A stretch of DNA of 64,000 nt from Seiridium cupressi (GCA_036674765.1 JARVKI010000029.1:310001-374000); one strand, 5' to 3'; counted from the stretch's first letter, positions 1 to 11,900 are shown. Notes: a model not told the origin generated them from the sequence alone. Numbers and translations: made by a program.

Positions 1-1
1 A

Positions 2-130
2 GACGAGCCCAGCGGTCATGGGACAGGGCATGGGTACCATGAATTCAAGAAATTCGACAAGAACTTCGAACATGATGCAACAGACAGAACAGGTGCTGCA
101 CGCGGATCATCTCCACTCGACGCAATGTAG
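2..130 (+). CDS. Possible 3' end of a gene cut by the left edge
   Basis: An open frame enters from the window edge and reads about 42 codons to a TAG at 128-130. Its start is Gly/His-rich, followed by a charged Phe/Lys/Asp stretch, and codons prefer C or G at position three (TTC, AAG, GAC, AAC), as in expressed fungal genes. A GTAGGT donor overlaps the stop (from 127) and a CAG acceptor follows near 182, so a further intron and a short basic tail is an alternative ending. No family is recognised. The stretch is too short for certainty and could be a chance open frame. Confidence 0.33.
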   Translation, partial: DEPSGHGTGHGYHEFKKFDKNFEHDATDRTGAARGSSPLDAM

Positions 131-1663
131 GTCTGCTCGCTGGTCAGGCGAGATGGCTGACCTCCAGTGTGTAGTCAGCCAGGAAGAAGAGGAAGAAGAG
201 GACAAGTAGCGTAGGAGAAAAGCGCGGCCCCACCGACCCGAGAGCCTGTTCGATAGGAGAGCTTAGGCCACTTCTTAGTTCGAGGGCGTCCGTGAGCAGC
301 CCCAAGCAGGGAGTTCTCTAACTGATCAAGCACCAGGTTAGGTTGTTGTATAACAAGGTCGGAAAGTTCAGATGAGGCTTTTTTGTGCATTGCGATCACC
401 GCTTGTCACTGTCTTGCTGGGATGAGCTGGTATCTGGTAGCTGGTAGCTTGGGAGTCAAAAATCAGCAACTTGTACCGAGATATTTGGGTCCGTCGGGCC
501 TTGGACCACCGCATCAGAATGACACCTCGCACACGGCATGCTACCGAGTCGTATGTAAGCATTAGAAGGCTTGACGTCCAGGAGTCAGTGTCTCGAAAAA
601 GAGCCTCACGACAGCCAAGCATCCAAATTGGGCAAAGCTCTGGGACTAGCGCCGGAGCCAGTTTTCATGTCAGTGGACGATCGCCTATATATAGTGACAG
701 GGGGTCGGCAAAGTGTATCACAACCCCCGGCTGGTATTCAATGCCTCGATGCTGGCCACGACCAGCGATCAGCCGGTAGAGCTCAAAGGAGACATTATGT
801 AATTTTTTAGCCCTAGTCCATAGAACGTCGAAAGCATGCGAGGGTGCATGGTACCTTTTATTCGTGGGACATGGCATCTTGCATGTATCATCGCTTCTTG
901 GCGTTTTCAGCAGCAGCAAAAAGGCTGACTATACACAACCGACAGGGCCCAACTTCAGACAAGAAAACGAGACAGACAGCCAATCAATGCATGCAAGCAT
1001 ACTTGGCAAGGTTCCAAGGCCCAAACGTCATTGGAAACAAGTACACGATGCTGGGCCTTTTGTCCGCAAATCAAGAGCATGCATGCTCGAGGCCGATACG
1101 TGGGCGTGTCGCCGACGTTCAGCAGCCGCTTTCGCCCTTTCGGAGGATTGCCCTTGCTACCCCAGTCCATGCTGCCGGGGTGGTAAATCTTGGTTCGGCA
1201 AGAGCCTCTCGGCGCACTTGCCGGAGGCAACAACGCTAAACGTCCACGTACATGTACAATGTATGCAATGCCTGCATTGACACCATGCTACGCACATACG
1301 GGGAAACCACGATCCTGGGCTACGCCCTGGCTATGTGAGCCGCAAGTGGAGACGGGCCCCGACCACGACGCCCGACTTGCAACAACTTCGCATCTTCTCT
1401 GCTTGGTCATTGCTTTCATGGCGGATCGTCCTTCGCAGATACGCGGCATCGTTGTTACGCACAGGAGGCCTGGCTCAGCCATTGATGTTTGATGTACGAA
1501 GCTTAACCTTGTTCTACGCCCCTTTCGTTTCAATCTGCGCCGAGGAATGGGGGTTCATACCTCGTCTAAAGCTGCCCATCTCCCTCTTCGACCTACCCGC
1601 CGCCAGGCCAGCCGCCGTCTTAGCCAAACGGCCTGCAATGAAAATCCCGAGGACAATGTCCAC
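131..1663. other. Intergenic region, no gene seen
   Basis: Several short open frames on both strands show no domain, no consistent codon preference and no splice-linked continuation. The last few hundred bases are presumably the promoter and 5' leader of the gene starting at 1664. No clear TATA box or RNA gene was found. Confidence 0.5.
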
Positions 1664-4487
1664 ATGAAACGCCGCGCAAGGCCAAGACAACGTGGAAGCG
1701 CGCAAGTAGGCAAGCCTAGCCGGACGTGGGAGGAGCCCAGCAACGATCTTGTCGAAAGCTGGCTCGAAAAATCAGCAACCCCGTATCTCAATGTTGCAGC
1801 AACTCCCACCGATGTTGCGAATCCTCCGAAGGCCCACCACGGACAGTCCCGTCAGGGATATGACGACAAGGTCCAGAGCAGCCTGCCGTATCAGAATGAG
1901 GCTATAGGGCAGCATGAGCGATTTCTGCAAACGGCCGAGGCACCTTTGCCCCCAGTCACCTCAACACGTAACACCCATGGCTACCGTCGCAAGAAGCGCC
2001 CCTTATCCCGTGACAGCTCGTTGATCAGCACTGCCTATCATGACAAAGCTCCTGCTGCGTATCCATATTCAGTACGACGGCATGCACATGCATATGATGA
2101 AACCTCGCTGCACGATTCGGGAGGGGAGCTCGACGCGAGTGATGAAGAGCTTGGGGCGCAAAGATCTGCCAGCCTAAGACCCGCCCAGTTTGATAAGAGG
2201 CCTAGACACAAGACCAGAGAAGATAGGTATGATACCGAGAAGGGAGGACATCAACCTGCAAAGTCTCGGGATAATGGGGCGCATCCCAGGTCAAGAAAGC
2301 GCAGGAAAGACGATAGGAGGAAGCTCTTGCTTTCCAGCAAAAATGTCATGGAGAATTTCAATTCAGATGCGGTAATGCAGGACCGTATTACGGTTTGTTT
2401 TTCGATATTCCTGGATCTGGTCGGCTGTTTGTAACTAATATTCCGTCCAGATGCCACAACCTCTAGTGCCAGGTATCTTCAAGAATGGTCGGGAAGCCAC
2501 CATTAAGCCAGGTAGGCCGCAGCATTCATCAAGTCCTCGGAACACTGAATGACAAGTAACAGTCACCGATCTTGCATACACTGAAATGCAGTTTCTTCAA
2601 AACGGTAGAAAGGACGTAATGCCCAAGTCACTGTCCAAGAAACGGCTCAAAGAACTTGAAAAACAGAGCAAAGAAATTGAAGACGTTTCGTCGTTCTTTC
2701 TCCCAGCTAAAAAGGCTGTGAACAACCAATACTCTAAATTGCTACAAGTGCCAACTTCAGCAGAAACAACATATCGAACACTAGACGCAGAGGTAATGAG
2801 TGAAAGCAGGGCGCAAGACGTGTCTGAGACCTCCGAGTCGGAGAATAATCGATGGAACGAGTCTGCGAGGTCGCTGCGTTCCTATAATTATGGAAGTGAA
2901 GTCTCGAGATACGAGAGGCATGATCGTTCTGAGACGCCCCCGCACTCGAGGAAAACCAGTGATGCAACAACCTATTTTACTTGGTCGAGGAGTGCGACTC
3001 GCTCACCATTTCCACCAAATAGACAAGCGTCTCCGGCCTCTCCAGGACAAGAAATGCAACAAAGCACTACTCCAGACGCAGTCAAGAAAACGCTAGTCGA
3101 CAGTGGGATATTCCGAGGCACTGGTGTTCCTGGATATGATGATTCTTCCCGTAAATTTAGCCATGGCGAAGCGGAGAAAAACTCTGACGCCAAAAACCGC
3201 CAGGGAGATTTGGAACTTAGGACATTTGACGATGAAATGATTCCAAGTTCAAGTGTAAGTTTAAAAGACGGCGAGGACACAGTAGAAGGCCAGACATCAC
3301 TGAAAACCGTCTGGCAAGCGCGCTTTCCCTCGGAATGGCAGAAGCGTGAGCAAGACTGCTCGCATGACGCCGTGAAGGAGTCGGTCCCGGCAGATCGGAG
3401 AGATAATCGCAGCAGCCAACCCAGGGTTCTTAAGAACAGACCAAAAAAGGCGCCTCCTAAGATCTATGTGGCTACCCCTGACGCAACAGTGACAAGAAGG
3501 GAAGCTCTTTCGCATCCTAGGGGCCAAGGCGATGGGTACTTTCGTGGTCGAGTCCATGTAGAGGAACCCTCTCAGGAGACCGAGCCTCAAAACGATCTGA
3601 ATCCTTCAGAACCACAGTCTTCCGATCCAGGCGAGAGGGCGTCACTTGCTTCAAAGGATATCATGCCTCCTCCACCAAGACCTTCAAGCCAATCGATACC
3701 ACCCTTGACAGCAATACCTAGCCACATGAACCAGCCCATCCCGCAAGACAGATATCTTCCCACAGAAGCAGAAATCGCAGCAGCTCACCGAGTGGTAGCA
3801 GAATCGAACACCAAGAGCACTACGACCACAGATGGTCCACGCGCAGACCGCCAGTCCGATGTTTCCAGAGGTAGTACAGTCGACGGCGATGGAAGCAGAT
3901 TTTCATCCATCCAGACAGCATCATGGCTCCCTCGGACGCAAACACCAGCATCCACTGCCTTCAGCCGTAGCACTAACGCCTCCAGAGAAAGCACTACATA
4001 CCCGTTGCCCGTGAGCCATAAGGCTGCGAGGCCAGAAAGGCGTGATAAGCACGTGCTGCGGGCGCAAATTGCTGAGGTGGAAGAAAGCCTGGCAGACTAC
4101 ATCGACAGGATAGAACGTGAAGTTCGGCATCGTTCGCCAGATTATGCTGTGGAATGTCTTAGCGTAGGCGACCAACCTCAAAACTGGGACCAGGCGGACG
4201 TAAATGCACTCATTGGAAGTCATAACGGCCAACTCGGAGACGAGACTCAGATTTTCGGCGTAAACAGAGAGCAGGAGTCTCCTGAGCAGCAGCTTGATGA
4301 CTGTAAGTGGCAGTGTCAGTTTGTGGCTTCCAATTCAGACGACAGGGAGGTTGTTCCTGATGAAGATCCTCGGCTAGTTCCAAGAGCGGTAATTCAAGAG
4401 ACGAAAGTTGATCGTATAAATGATTCTGAAGGAGAAATGACGTCAATGTCAGAATTCTGGCGGCCAAATCAGTTCCTGAGATTTTGA
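1664..4487 (+). CDS. Large disordered, charged protein of unknown function
   Basis: Three exons, 1664-2392, 2451-2511 and 2563-4487, join in frame to about 904 residues. The first intron (58 bp) has a GTTTGT donor and a textbook AACTAAT branch site; the second (51 bp) has a GTAGGC donor and an ACAG acceptor. The ATG at 1664 is preferred because the Lys/Arg-rich start that follows leads into a compact TWEEPSNDLVESWL segment, while upstream in-frame codons look non-coding. The short middle exon carries a compact segment (FKNGREATIKP), and the third exon opens with a short block (LAYTEMQFLQNGRKD) and a helical Lys/Glu stretch ending SSFFLP. The protein ends with SEFWRPNQFLRF. Everything between is Ser/Arg/Asp-rich and low complexity. 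The short blocks in a disordered background suggest binding motifs, possibly in a nuclear protein given the basic clusters. That is inference; no enzyme domain is visible. Confidence 0.82.
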
Positions 4488-4569
4488 CTGGGTTTGGCAT
4501 CATGTCCAAGGGTGTAGAATCTGTTTGATTGAATATACATACATAGAGCAAATGATGGGCTGTCTACCT

Positions 4570-5654
4570 TCATTCAGGTTCCTGGTCTTTCCATTTTTCT
4601 CTCATGCTTTCGACGTCTATTCCACAGGATTCAGCCTTGGTGACAACCGATTTTGCCTTGCCCACGACAGGCGCATCAATCATGGCCCCATCAAGGGTCC
4701 AAGCACCACGACCAGCGTCTGCTGCCTTCTCATCCGCAATCACGACCCGGACCGCCCACTCGACCTCCTTTTCGCCAGGCGCAAACAAACGGTGAACCAT
4801 CTCGACTTGTGAAGGATGGATGCATTGCTTGCCATTAAACCCCATGGCTTTGCCGCCTCGGCATTCTTCCTCCAACCGTTTGAGGCCGTCTTCGCCCTTG
4901 TATGCAGTACAGACCAGATCAATCGTGCTCGGCAGCGCGGCAGCCCGCGCCGCCGTAGCAATAGCCGAGCGCGCATACAAGAATTCGGACAGCGACGGCG
5001 TCCGCGTGATGCTAAGGTCCAGCGCGAAGTCCTCAGCAGCGAAAATCAACCCCGACAAGTATGGCGACGCAGCACAGATCTCCCGTAGATTCATAACGGC
5101 CCGTGCAGACTCGATCAGCGCTATCAATTTCACCGGGTTCTTGTCCCCAGACGGCGAGGAGCCGTGCCGGTCAGGGGCAAGGTGTCGCAATGCATCGGTT
5201 GCGAACGTGAGGTCGGACGCCGAGTTGACCTTGGGGATCACAATGGCATCGAGGTTCGGCAGGGGACCGAGACTAGTCAGGTCGTCGAGCGCATGGGGCG
5301 TCGATATAGCATTAATGCGAATCGCAAGCTCGGAGATGCTAGAGGGGCGCGAGGAGAGGTTGGTGAGGTGCTCACGCAGCGCCTTGCGGGCTTCGGGCTT
5401 GGCGGCCGGTGTCACGGAGTCCTCGAGGTCGTAAGTCACATTGTCGGATTTGAGGGAGAGGGATTTGGCCAGCATGCGTGGTGAGGATGCCGGGACTGCA
5501 TACCGAGGTTAGCCTTGACCAGCGGAAGTGGCTTGCGTCGGGGAGCTCACTGAAGCTTGCAAGCATAGCGCATGGGAGCCAATCGAGGCTCAGGAAGCCA
5601 TCACTTACCGTATAGGAGGGCTCGGCGCAAAATTGCACTCGACTTGGCGGCCAT
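4570..5654 (-). CDS. Citrate lyase beta-like protein (HpcH/HpaI aldolase family, CLYBL-like)
   Basis: Two exons on the minus strand, 5654-5609 and 5495-4570, encode 323 residues. The 113-bp intron has a GTAAGT donor and TGCAG acceptor and completes the conserved LYVPASSPRMLAKS start, so the upstream mini-exon is required. Visible family motifs are YDLEDSV (acidic metal-binding region), IPKVNSA, LIALIESARAV (the conserved Glu), FAAEDFALDL and GKQCIHPSQVE. This family forms or cleaves C-C bonds on acyl-CoA substrates; mammalian CLYBL is a mitochondrial malyl/beta-methylmalyl/citramalyl-CoA enzyme. The basic, Ser/Ala-rich first residues would suit a weak mitochondrial targeting signal. Its 3' end lies only about 80 bp from the convergent 3' end of the preceding gene. 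Exact substrate is unknown. Confidence 0.93.
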
Positions 5655-7238
5655 GATGCGAGTATCAGGCCCGATCACATTTGGTCGAAGGTTGTGTAAG
5701 TCGGCAATGGGTAAAGCTGCAACGACGTAATGCCCGCCGCGATAAACCTGGGCCAATTACCCCACGATAAGCTAACTACCCTAAGGTTAGGGAGTACGTT
5801 CCGAGGTCCAGATTCAGCTGTGAGGACAGGGGTCTGGGAGCACTATTTTTGGGCCCTCTTAAAGTTCTGGCTGACATTTCTTATTTGCTGTGGTTACTCT
5901 GCATCCTGCACATCCTGGGTTGCGGTTGATATCCATCACACCATTTTGAGATGTCTCAGGTGCCCTACAGCCGTCTCAAGACAAACTTCCAAAAGCATTC
6001 CACCACAGCTAAGTGGACAAAACACAGCCTTCCTGTACACTTACGTTCGCATTTCCACCAGGAGTTTGATTGCAGGATAGACCAAGCCGAAGCGTTCTCG
6101 CAGCGCTAGTCTTTCAATATTTATTATTCAATAGAGCCGGCTAGAACTCAGTCGTAGTCTAGGATCAAAGTAGACAACTACCTACACCTAATTGACAGTC
6201 CCTGTCAACGTTGTCAAAGAGGCTCTAGCTACTCGAGGGTGAAGTATGACAGAGCAGGAAATCATGTCAGTATGGTGCCATACATGTGATGTCGTTGAAT
6301 CGGCGGCGAGAACTATGTCCTTCTCACAGTCACTTGACGGACGGATCCGTCCTTACTAATTGCTTTGCGTTGATGGAGAGATTGATTCAACTCCTTGCAA
6401 GTCTACTCACAAGTATGTCCAAGGAGGGCGGCCATCAAGACTGGATCCTCAACTTCTCTCTCGAGTGAAATCAACTCTATCACTCGATGAGCTCCTCCGG
6501 TCGACCCACCATATTCCGTATCGAGGACTGTGACTTGATCAATCAGCAGGAAACCATGTACTATTCATTACCATACTCTCTTTTCATAAGCCACTGGCTT
6601 ATGGCCACGTGGGTGAGATCACGAAGTGAATGTTTGCTAGTTACGAGCGAGCCGCAAATGTACCAGGAAATGCATATGACGGGTTCTTCCTTACACTGGG
6701 AGCAAAGCAATCTCAACTAACTTGAGGAAGCCGGAAGTAACAAAACAAAAAAGTATTATTGCATTCGAATTGTTACCGATGGCACCACAAGTCACGGTAT
6801 GCTCTAGAGTCAGTACTAGCCCGAGGAAGGACCAGAAACGGCCATTTCCAGGAGACATGATATCTGCAATACCAAGTCATGCAGCATTATCTCCATAATT
6901 AATACTTCCACATTCTCTGCTGGAATATTATTGGAGGATACAAGCGAGTCAGTCCATCGTGCGGTTCAATGAAAGACTCGCCCCGGATAATCAGACCGGA
7001 TAATCCACCAGTGCCCCTAACGTACGTTAGACTTCATCTATTCTTTATTGTATGTATATTACCTCAGGCCTGGACTCACCTGGGACCCTTTTGATCTTGT
7101 TTTTCTCCAGAGTACTTGCTCTAGACAAATGATCAGACTGGGAACAATGTTCTATAAATATGTCGATAGGGGACCGGATCGACACATACATTCTGGAATT
7201 TTCGTAACACGGTGGATAAGCATCAGCAAAGCCTCGTG
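5655..7238. other. Intergenic region with small palindromes and paired GGATAATC motifs
   Basis: No gene is seen. The segment is fairly A/T-rich toward the right. It holds an inverted pair of telomere-like hexamers (CCCTAA-GG-TTAGGG, 5779-5792), two direct copies of CCGGATAATC (6983-6992 and 6996-7005) and a perfect 14-bp palindrome CTAACGTACGTTAG (7017-7030). The last two lie close together, like an old transposon end, but no partner terminus was found. Confidence 0.5.
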
Positions 7239-7250
7239 AATATATATATT
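7239..7250 (+). promoter_or_regulatory. TATA-like element
   Basis: AATATATATATT lies about 86-97 bp upstream of the chosen ATG at 7336, a suitable distance for a TATA element plus a short leader of the secreted-protein gene. Confidence 0.5.
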
Positions 7251-7335
7251 GACAGACCCTCTAGTTCTCTCCAAGATCGTTCCGAGAGGCAATTACTCTG
7301 ATTACTTCAATCTGAGCGGGCACTCGCTCGTCATC

Positions 7336-8916
7336 ATGCTCCGGGCCGGAGTCACCGCCCTCGCCCTTGCGGCACTGGCTTATGGAGCCCCTACGTCAAC
7401 AAAGGAGAAGAAACTGGAGCAACGGCAATGGCAGATCGGCGATCCTCACACGACGACACTCGTAGTCGGCGGTGGCGCTCCTCCTACAGCTGTACCAACT
7501 AGCGGTCCTGGTATACTGCCCCCAATCACGGGTGGATTCACTCCCCCTCCGAAGAGGCAAGATAGTAGCCCTGTGCTCGGAGGAAGTGATCCCAGTGCCG
7601 TGAAGGCCCATCTCGTCGCTCTCGAGCTCGAGTATGAGCAGCTGGTTCAACAATATGGAAAGAATCCACCCGCATCTGTCTCAAAGCGCGAGAAGGAGAT
7701 CGAGGCGGAGCTCAAGCAATACGGCATAGCTATTGTACAGACGCCCGATGGCACGTCGACGACTATCACTTTTGGAAAGGTTAAGAGGCAAGACAACGTC
7801 GGACCTGTACTTGGCGGCAGCGACCCCAGTGCATTGCAAGCTCATATCATCGCATTAGAATTAGAGTACGAATTTCTCGTTCAACAATATGGGAAGAATG
7901 CCCCCGCCCCCATCTCCAGACGCGAGAAGGATATTGAGAATGAACTCAAGACGTACGGTATTGCCATCATCCAGACCCCCGACGGAACCTCGACGATCAT
8001 CACACCAGGGAAGACTAGAAGGCAGGATTCCATCCTTGGCGATGAAGCCTACGGTACTGCCGCCTTCGACCTTGCAGGTCTCGAGAAGACCCTCGAGTCA
8101 CTATGGCACCAGTATGGACCAAAGCCTCCTCATGATGTCTACGTCGTTGAAGAGAACATCAAGCATATCCTCATCGCTTACGGTATCACCATCGTCCAGT
8201 CACCGGATGGGACTTCCACCGTTATCTACCCCTCCGCCAGGCGATCGAGCCCGGATTATGACGTTGAGAAGCTGGAGGTCATCCTACAAACCACGGTGCA
8301 GAACTACAATGGAGAGCGACCACCTCTGGCCGACTGGCTGGTCCTCCAGAATATCGCTGCCGTCCTGCAATCTTATGGCGTCGCCATCGAGCAGTCTTCT
8401 GACAGCACCACCGCGACGGTCGAATCAAGAGACAAGCGTGCTGGTGTGGTGACAATCGGGGACAGCGTCAACATCGTTGCTCTTCAAGCCTTGTTGGCTC
8501 TTCTCGAAGCCACATATGGCACAGCGCCGCCGCGTGACATCTACCTTATCGAACAGACTATCGTCACTATTCTCGGCACGCAGGGCATCATCATCCCAGG
8601 CTTCCCAATTCCCGGCGGTTCCTTGAACCCTGATCCGACCATCCCGGGCGGCTCTATCAATCCGGACCCGACAGTCCCCGGCGGATCGCTGGAGCCCAGC
8701 ACCAAGCGGAGCACGCCCGCCTTTGATGTCGAGGGCCTCCAAGCTGCGCTGGCCCAGCTCGAGGCCGAGTACGGGACCTACGGTTCTGGTACGAGACCCG
8801 TGTCTGTCTTCATCATCATGCAAAACATCGTGACGATTCTCCAGGCCGAGGGAGTCACTGTCCCGGGCTGGCCTAACCTCGGTGGTGGGTCGACGACCAT
8901 CGAGCCGTCTAACTAG
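7336..8916 (+). CDS. Secreted six-module repeat protein with Kex2-type processing sites
   Basis: A single-exon gene for 526 residues. The ATG at 7336 is chosen over the upstream in-frame one because it begins a clear signal peptide (MLRAGVTALALAALAYGA, cleavage near 18). After a Pro/Thr/Gly-rich lead come six related modules separated by dibasic sites at 73-74, 150-151, 228-229, 302-303, 367-368 and 457-458, all KR or RR. Modules 1 and 2 are nearly identical; 3-6 diverge. The shared pattern is a helix with L-E-x-x-Y, then QYG or TYG, a PP turn, a second amphipathic helix, YGI-x-I, and in modules 1-3 a PDGTST turn. Module 5 has an extra tail of three 11-residue IPGGSxNPDPT-like repeats. There are no cysteines at all. 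Kex2 in the late Golgi could release six 63-88-residue peptides. Modules 1 and 2 also have an internal KR or RR (117-118, 195-196). The function is unknown: candidate effector, wall or surface peptide, or precursor. Confidence 0.85.
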   Translation: MLRAGVTALALAALAYGAPTSTKEKKLEQRQWQIGDPHTTTLVVGGGAPPTAVPTSGPGILPPITGGFTPPPKRQDSSPVLGGSDPSAVKAHLVALELEYEQLVQQYGKNPPASVSKREKEIEAELKQYGIAIVQTPDGTSTTITFGKVKRQDNVGPVLGGSDPSALQAHIIALELEYEFLVQQYGKNAPAPISRREKDIENELKTYGIAIIQTPDGTSTIITPGKTRRQDSILGDEAYGTAAFDLAGLEKTLESLWHQYGPKPPHDVYVVEENIKHILIAYGITIVQSPDGTSTVIYPSARRSSPDYDVEKLEVILQTTVQNYNGERPPLADWLVLQNIAAVLQSYGVAIEQSSDSTTATVESRDKRAGVVTIGDSVNIVALQALLALLEATYGTAPPRDIYLIEQTIVTILGTQGIIIPGFPIPGGSLNPDPTIPGGSINPDPTVPGGSLEPSTKRSTPAFDVEGLQAALAQLEAEYGTYGSGTRPVSVFIIMQNIVTILQAEGVTVPGWPNLGGGSTTIEPSN

Positions 8917-8955
8917 CTGGGCGTTGCTGCTGCCGCTGGCACAAGGCGCCCGTGG

Positions 8956-8981
8956 TTAGGGGTAGGGTAGGGTAGGGTAGG
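8956..8981 (+). repeat. GGGTA tandem run with G-quadruplex potential
   Basis: Four to five G-runs separated by TA (TTAGGGGTAGGGTAGGGTAG and one more G pair) lie about 40 bp after the stop codon of the secreted repeat protein, on the coding strand, so probably in its 3' UTR. The run resembles telomeric repeats and meets the usual four-G-tract rule for a quadruplex. Confidence 0.75.
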
Positions 8982-11900
8982 AATGATGTGAACGATGGTC
9001 GATTTGGATTGAAGTTCCGAGGGGTTCATGTCCCGCCGTGATCTTACCCACTTACGCTGTTATGATTTTCCTGTCCCTTTGCCTTCCATAGTTTCTTTCC
9101 TAATACTTAGGCTTGATTGAGTTATACCCCCAAACAATATGACGCCAGACCATGCGGAAAATGTGCAATGCGACCTCTTGTATTAAGGTTTCGGAAGCCC
9201 ATCGTTCGTCAAATCCGTCAGGACATTCGGACAAGGTATTCTAGGTCGCGACCTTGGTAGACAGTTTGAGTCGAACCTGCATGACCATGGATCCGCACAA
9301 GTCCACGAGGAAGCTCACAAACGTGATTGATATCAGCACTGAATTGATTTGCACATACGACCAGTCCTCCGCTGACGGGACCGAGGAGGAACTCCCACGG
9401 AGTCACCGAGCCTCGTCAAAATGCATTTTCGTCTCACTCAGCCCAAGCACGCCACCCAGATATCTGACCAATCTTTGAATCGATCGTAAACGAGTACCCG
9501 ACTGATCCCATCACTCGTGAGCATTCAAAAAAAATGCGGCAAAAGCCTGTCTTGTCACGCGTTTCCGCCACGGCCAATGGTTTCAACCTGCACCAAACAG
9601 GAACGAAATCCATTGGAGGGCTCAACTAGAGCTATTCATGTTGTGCCACTCGACCTGTCATATTGCGAGTATTGGGTGAGATGGTAAGAGCAGTCGCCCC
9701 CATGGAGAGGATATGGATTACTTTAGTTCTTGTAATATAGCATGGTAACTCGTATACTTCGGATATCGAGTAGCTCGTGGTGTATCGATGCTTCTTGTGG
9801 TGCTTCGGACGCCACCAAAGGGGACTTGGTGAATCGAAATATGAATCATGGATGCTCTCTTCTATGCGTTTCCGGTATACGACGAGGTCAACACATGGAA
9901 TAGTCGTGCAACATTTGGCGCGTAGGATAGTTTTATCTCTCGCGGGATACATGCTTCGCTGATACGAGACCGTCTGATCAAAATGATAGATATGATGTTA
10001 GTTGGTGTGCCGAGATAGACTCAACTTGTGAAGGCCCAAGGAGCCACAGATACCATACGCTGGGTGCCATGTCCCGTCTCGTTCTCCTTTTCGGTGTTGT
10101 TTTGAAGGTGCAAGAATATCCCTCCCTGAGAGGAACTTGCAAAAGCTCCTAGTATCTGTTCGCTATAGGAGTATACCTGCTTGCTAGTCATAAAGACTCT
10201 AAGAAATTCGAGAAGGAGCAAGTCATGAAAGCGTGGTAATAGTATAGGCCAGCGATCAACGTCGAATACTCGTGACTACGCTTCTCAGCAAGGCAGAGTT
10301 CTCAGTATTGTTGATGAACTTCGAGCAGCATGACTTGGACGGTTTGTCGACCCGTCAGTGGGAAGCCCAGTTAGAGACTCATCGACGAATCCGTCTGGCG
10401 CGTTGGGCTACCGAGATGATGGAATACCGGCTGGAAGGCTTCCCCAGTATACTACTCGTAAGGATCTTCTTCTGTGTTGGTCGCATGTTCCTGCATTGTT
10501 GCCCAGTTGATAGGCGATGTCTCGATAACGGGGAGATCTCGATATCCACTTGAATACTAGTTGTTGTTCCTTGATGTTTGTAGACGGCAGAGTCGGCTCG
10601 TAGTGAGCATGTGGAAAGCCTCTTTGGCATCTTCTGTCCTTCCAGGTCCTCAAGGGAAAGAACAGGGGTGTGTAGGCGACGGGGACAGGGGTCTCAAGCA
10701 GCGGGAGTCCCTATCTCTATCCCAGTTGAGATGGTGTCAGGTTTTCCACGGATCTATGATGGGTGGGCATGCTACTGTTCCTCGGAAGAGCAGTGGATAA
10801 GAGGAAACGCGGAAATTCACGTAACGAGTCTAGCTTTAGGTCGAAGCAGGGAAACCTACCAACTCCGTTGGCTTGGTAGGGTGGCCTGCGTATGTCAGAC
10901 GTCAACCTCTCGAAGCCCAACTCTTGATAGCACTGATAGTCAACGAATGGAAGCTCGTCGTGAGATCTGTCACTGTATTGATAGCCACTGAACTTCCCTG
11001 CAACTCCCCAAGCGGCCGCGCCATGATTGGATTTGCAGAAACCTTGTCCCGGACCGGTCTGTATCGTTAAGTGGGCGGCATAGAAGGCCGGCCGCCAGTG
11101 AGCTCTCAACTGGGTACTTTCCCCAAGATGGCTGCACCGAGGGCCCGTGACTGCTGTGTTGTCATTTTCATCGTTTCCCATCTGTGCTGGATGCCATGAC
11201 AGATCTGGTGAGACAGGTTTCTCGCAAAGACTACGAACGCATGTCCAACATATTTCAGCTCGAGGAAAAATGTGATATTCAACAGACCCCGGCAGAAAGA
11301 ATCTGTTCGTACGTAAAATTTCTCGAGTCTCCTGGGCTAGTATAACCCCCAAAATTGATCCCGATAAGCACAGGTTAGGGCGGATCGTGCCCAATCCCAT
11401 AACATATCATGTGGCATGAAAACCAGACAAGTAATCGCTTTCTTTCCTGCCAGTCCAGGAAAACCTAATTACACCGTCGTAATGGCGAACCAATGGGAAT
11501 GTTTCTTTGTACACCTAGTCGAGGTTGGCATACCACTAGTACTAATTTCGCGCTTGTCGTGTGGAGATGCGTGTTGAAAGCACCTTGCAGGTGGTATGAA
11601 AGGACCTTGCATGCTTTCGGGTCCGAGTCAACACATGTCACGGTATAAATCTTGCACCCCACCCAGGCATCGCAAAGTGACATGTCTGGACTTTCGTGTC
11701 TGTTCCGTTCACTTCAGCTTAATGAAAGTTCCATGCATGAGATATCCGTCTAGTCACTGGGCCCGGCTGGTCAGCTTGTGACAGGGGTGGACTGGAAGCG
11801 TGGCCGGAAGCGTTGACGGGAAGGGTGGAGTCGTATAAAGAGGATGGAGAGCGCCGAGGGTTTGCAGTCGCCTTGATTTCCCGTAGTGGGAAGGCATTCT

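Noticed and set aside
7336..8916. Dikaritin-type (ustiloxin-like) cyclic peptide precursor
   Set aside because: Modules are too long, there is no short repeated core peptide, and no DUF3328 (UstY-like) gene with HxxHC motifs was seen in the window.
9260..9290. tRNA T-loop-like GGTTCGACTC on the minus strand, and similar TTCGA hits near 33.4 and 60.2 kb
   Set aside because: The five-base T-stem cannot pair in any of them and no matching D arm lies upstream.
10717..11400. 227-codon minus-strand open frame
   Set aside because: No motif or coding-like codon preference, and competing frames on the other strand look equally good.
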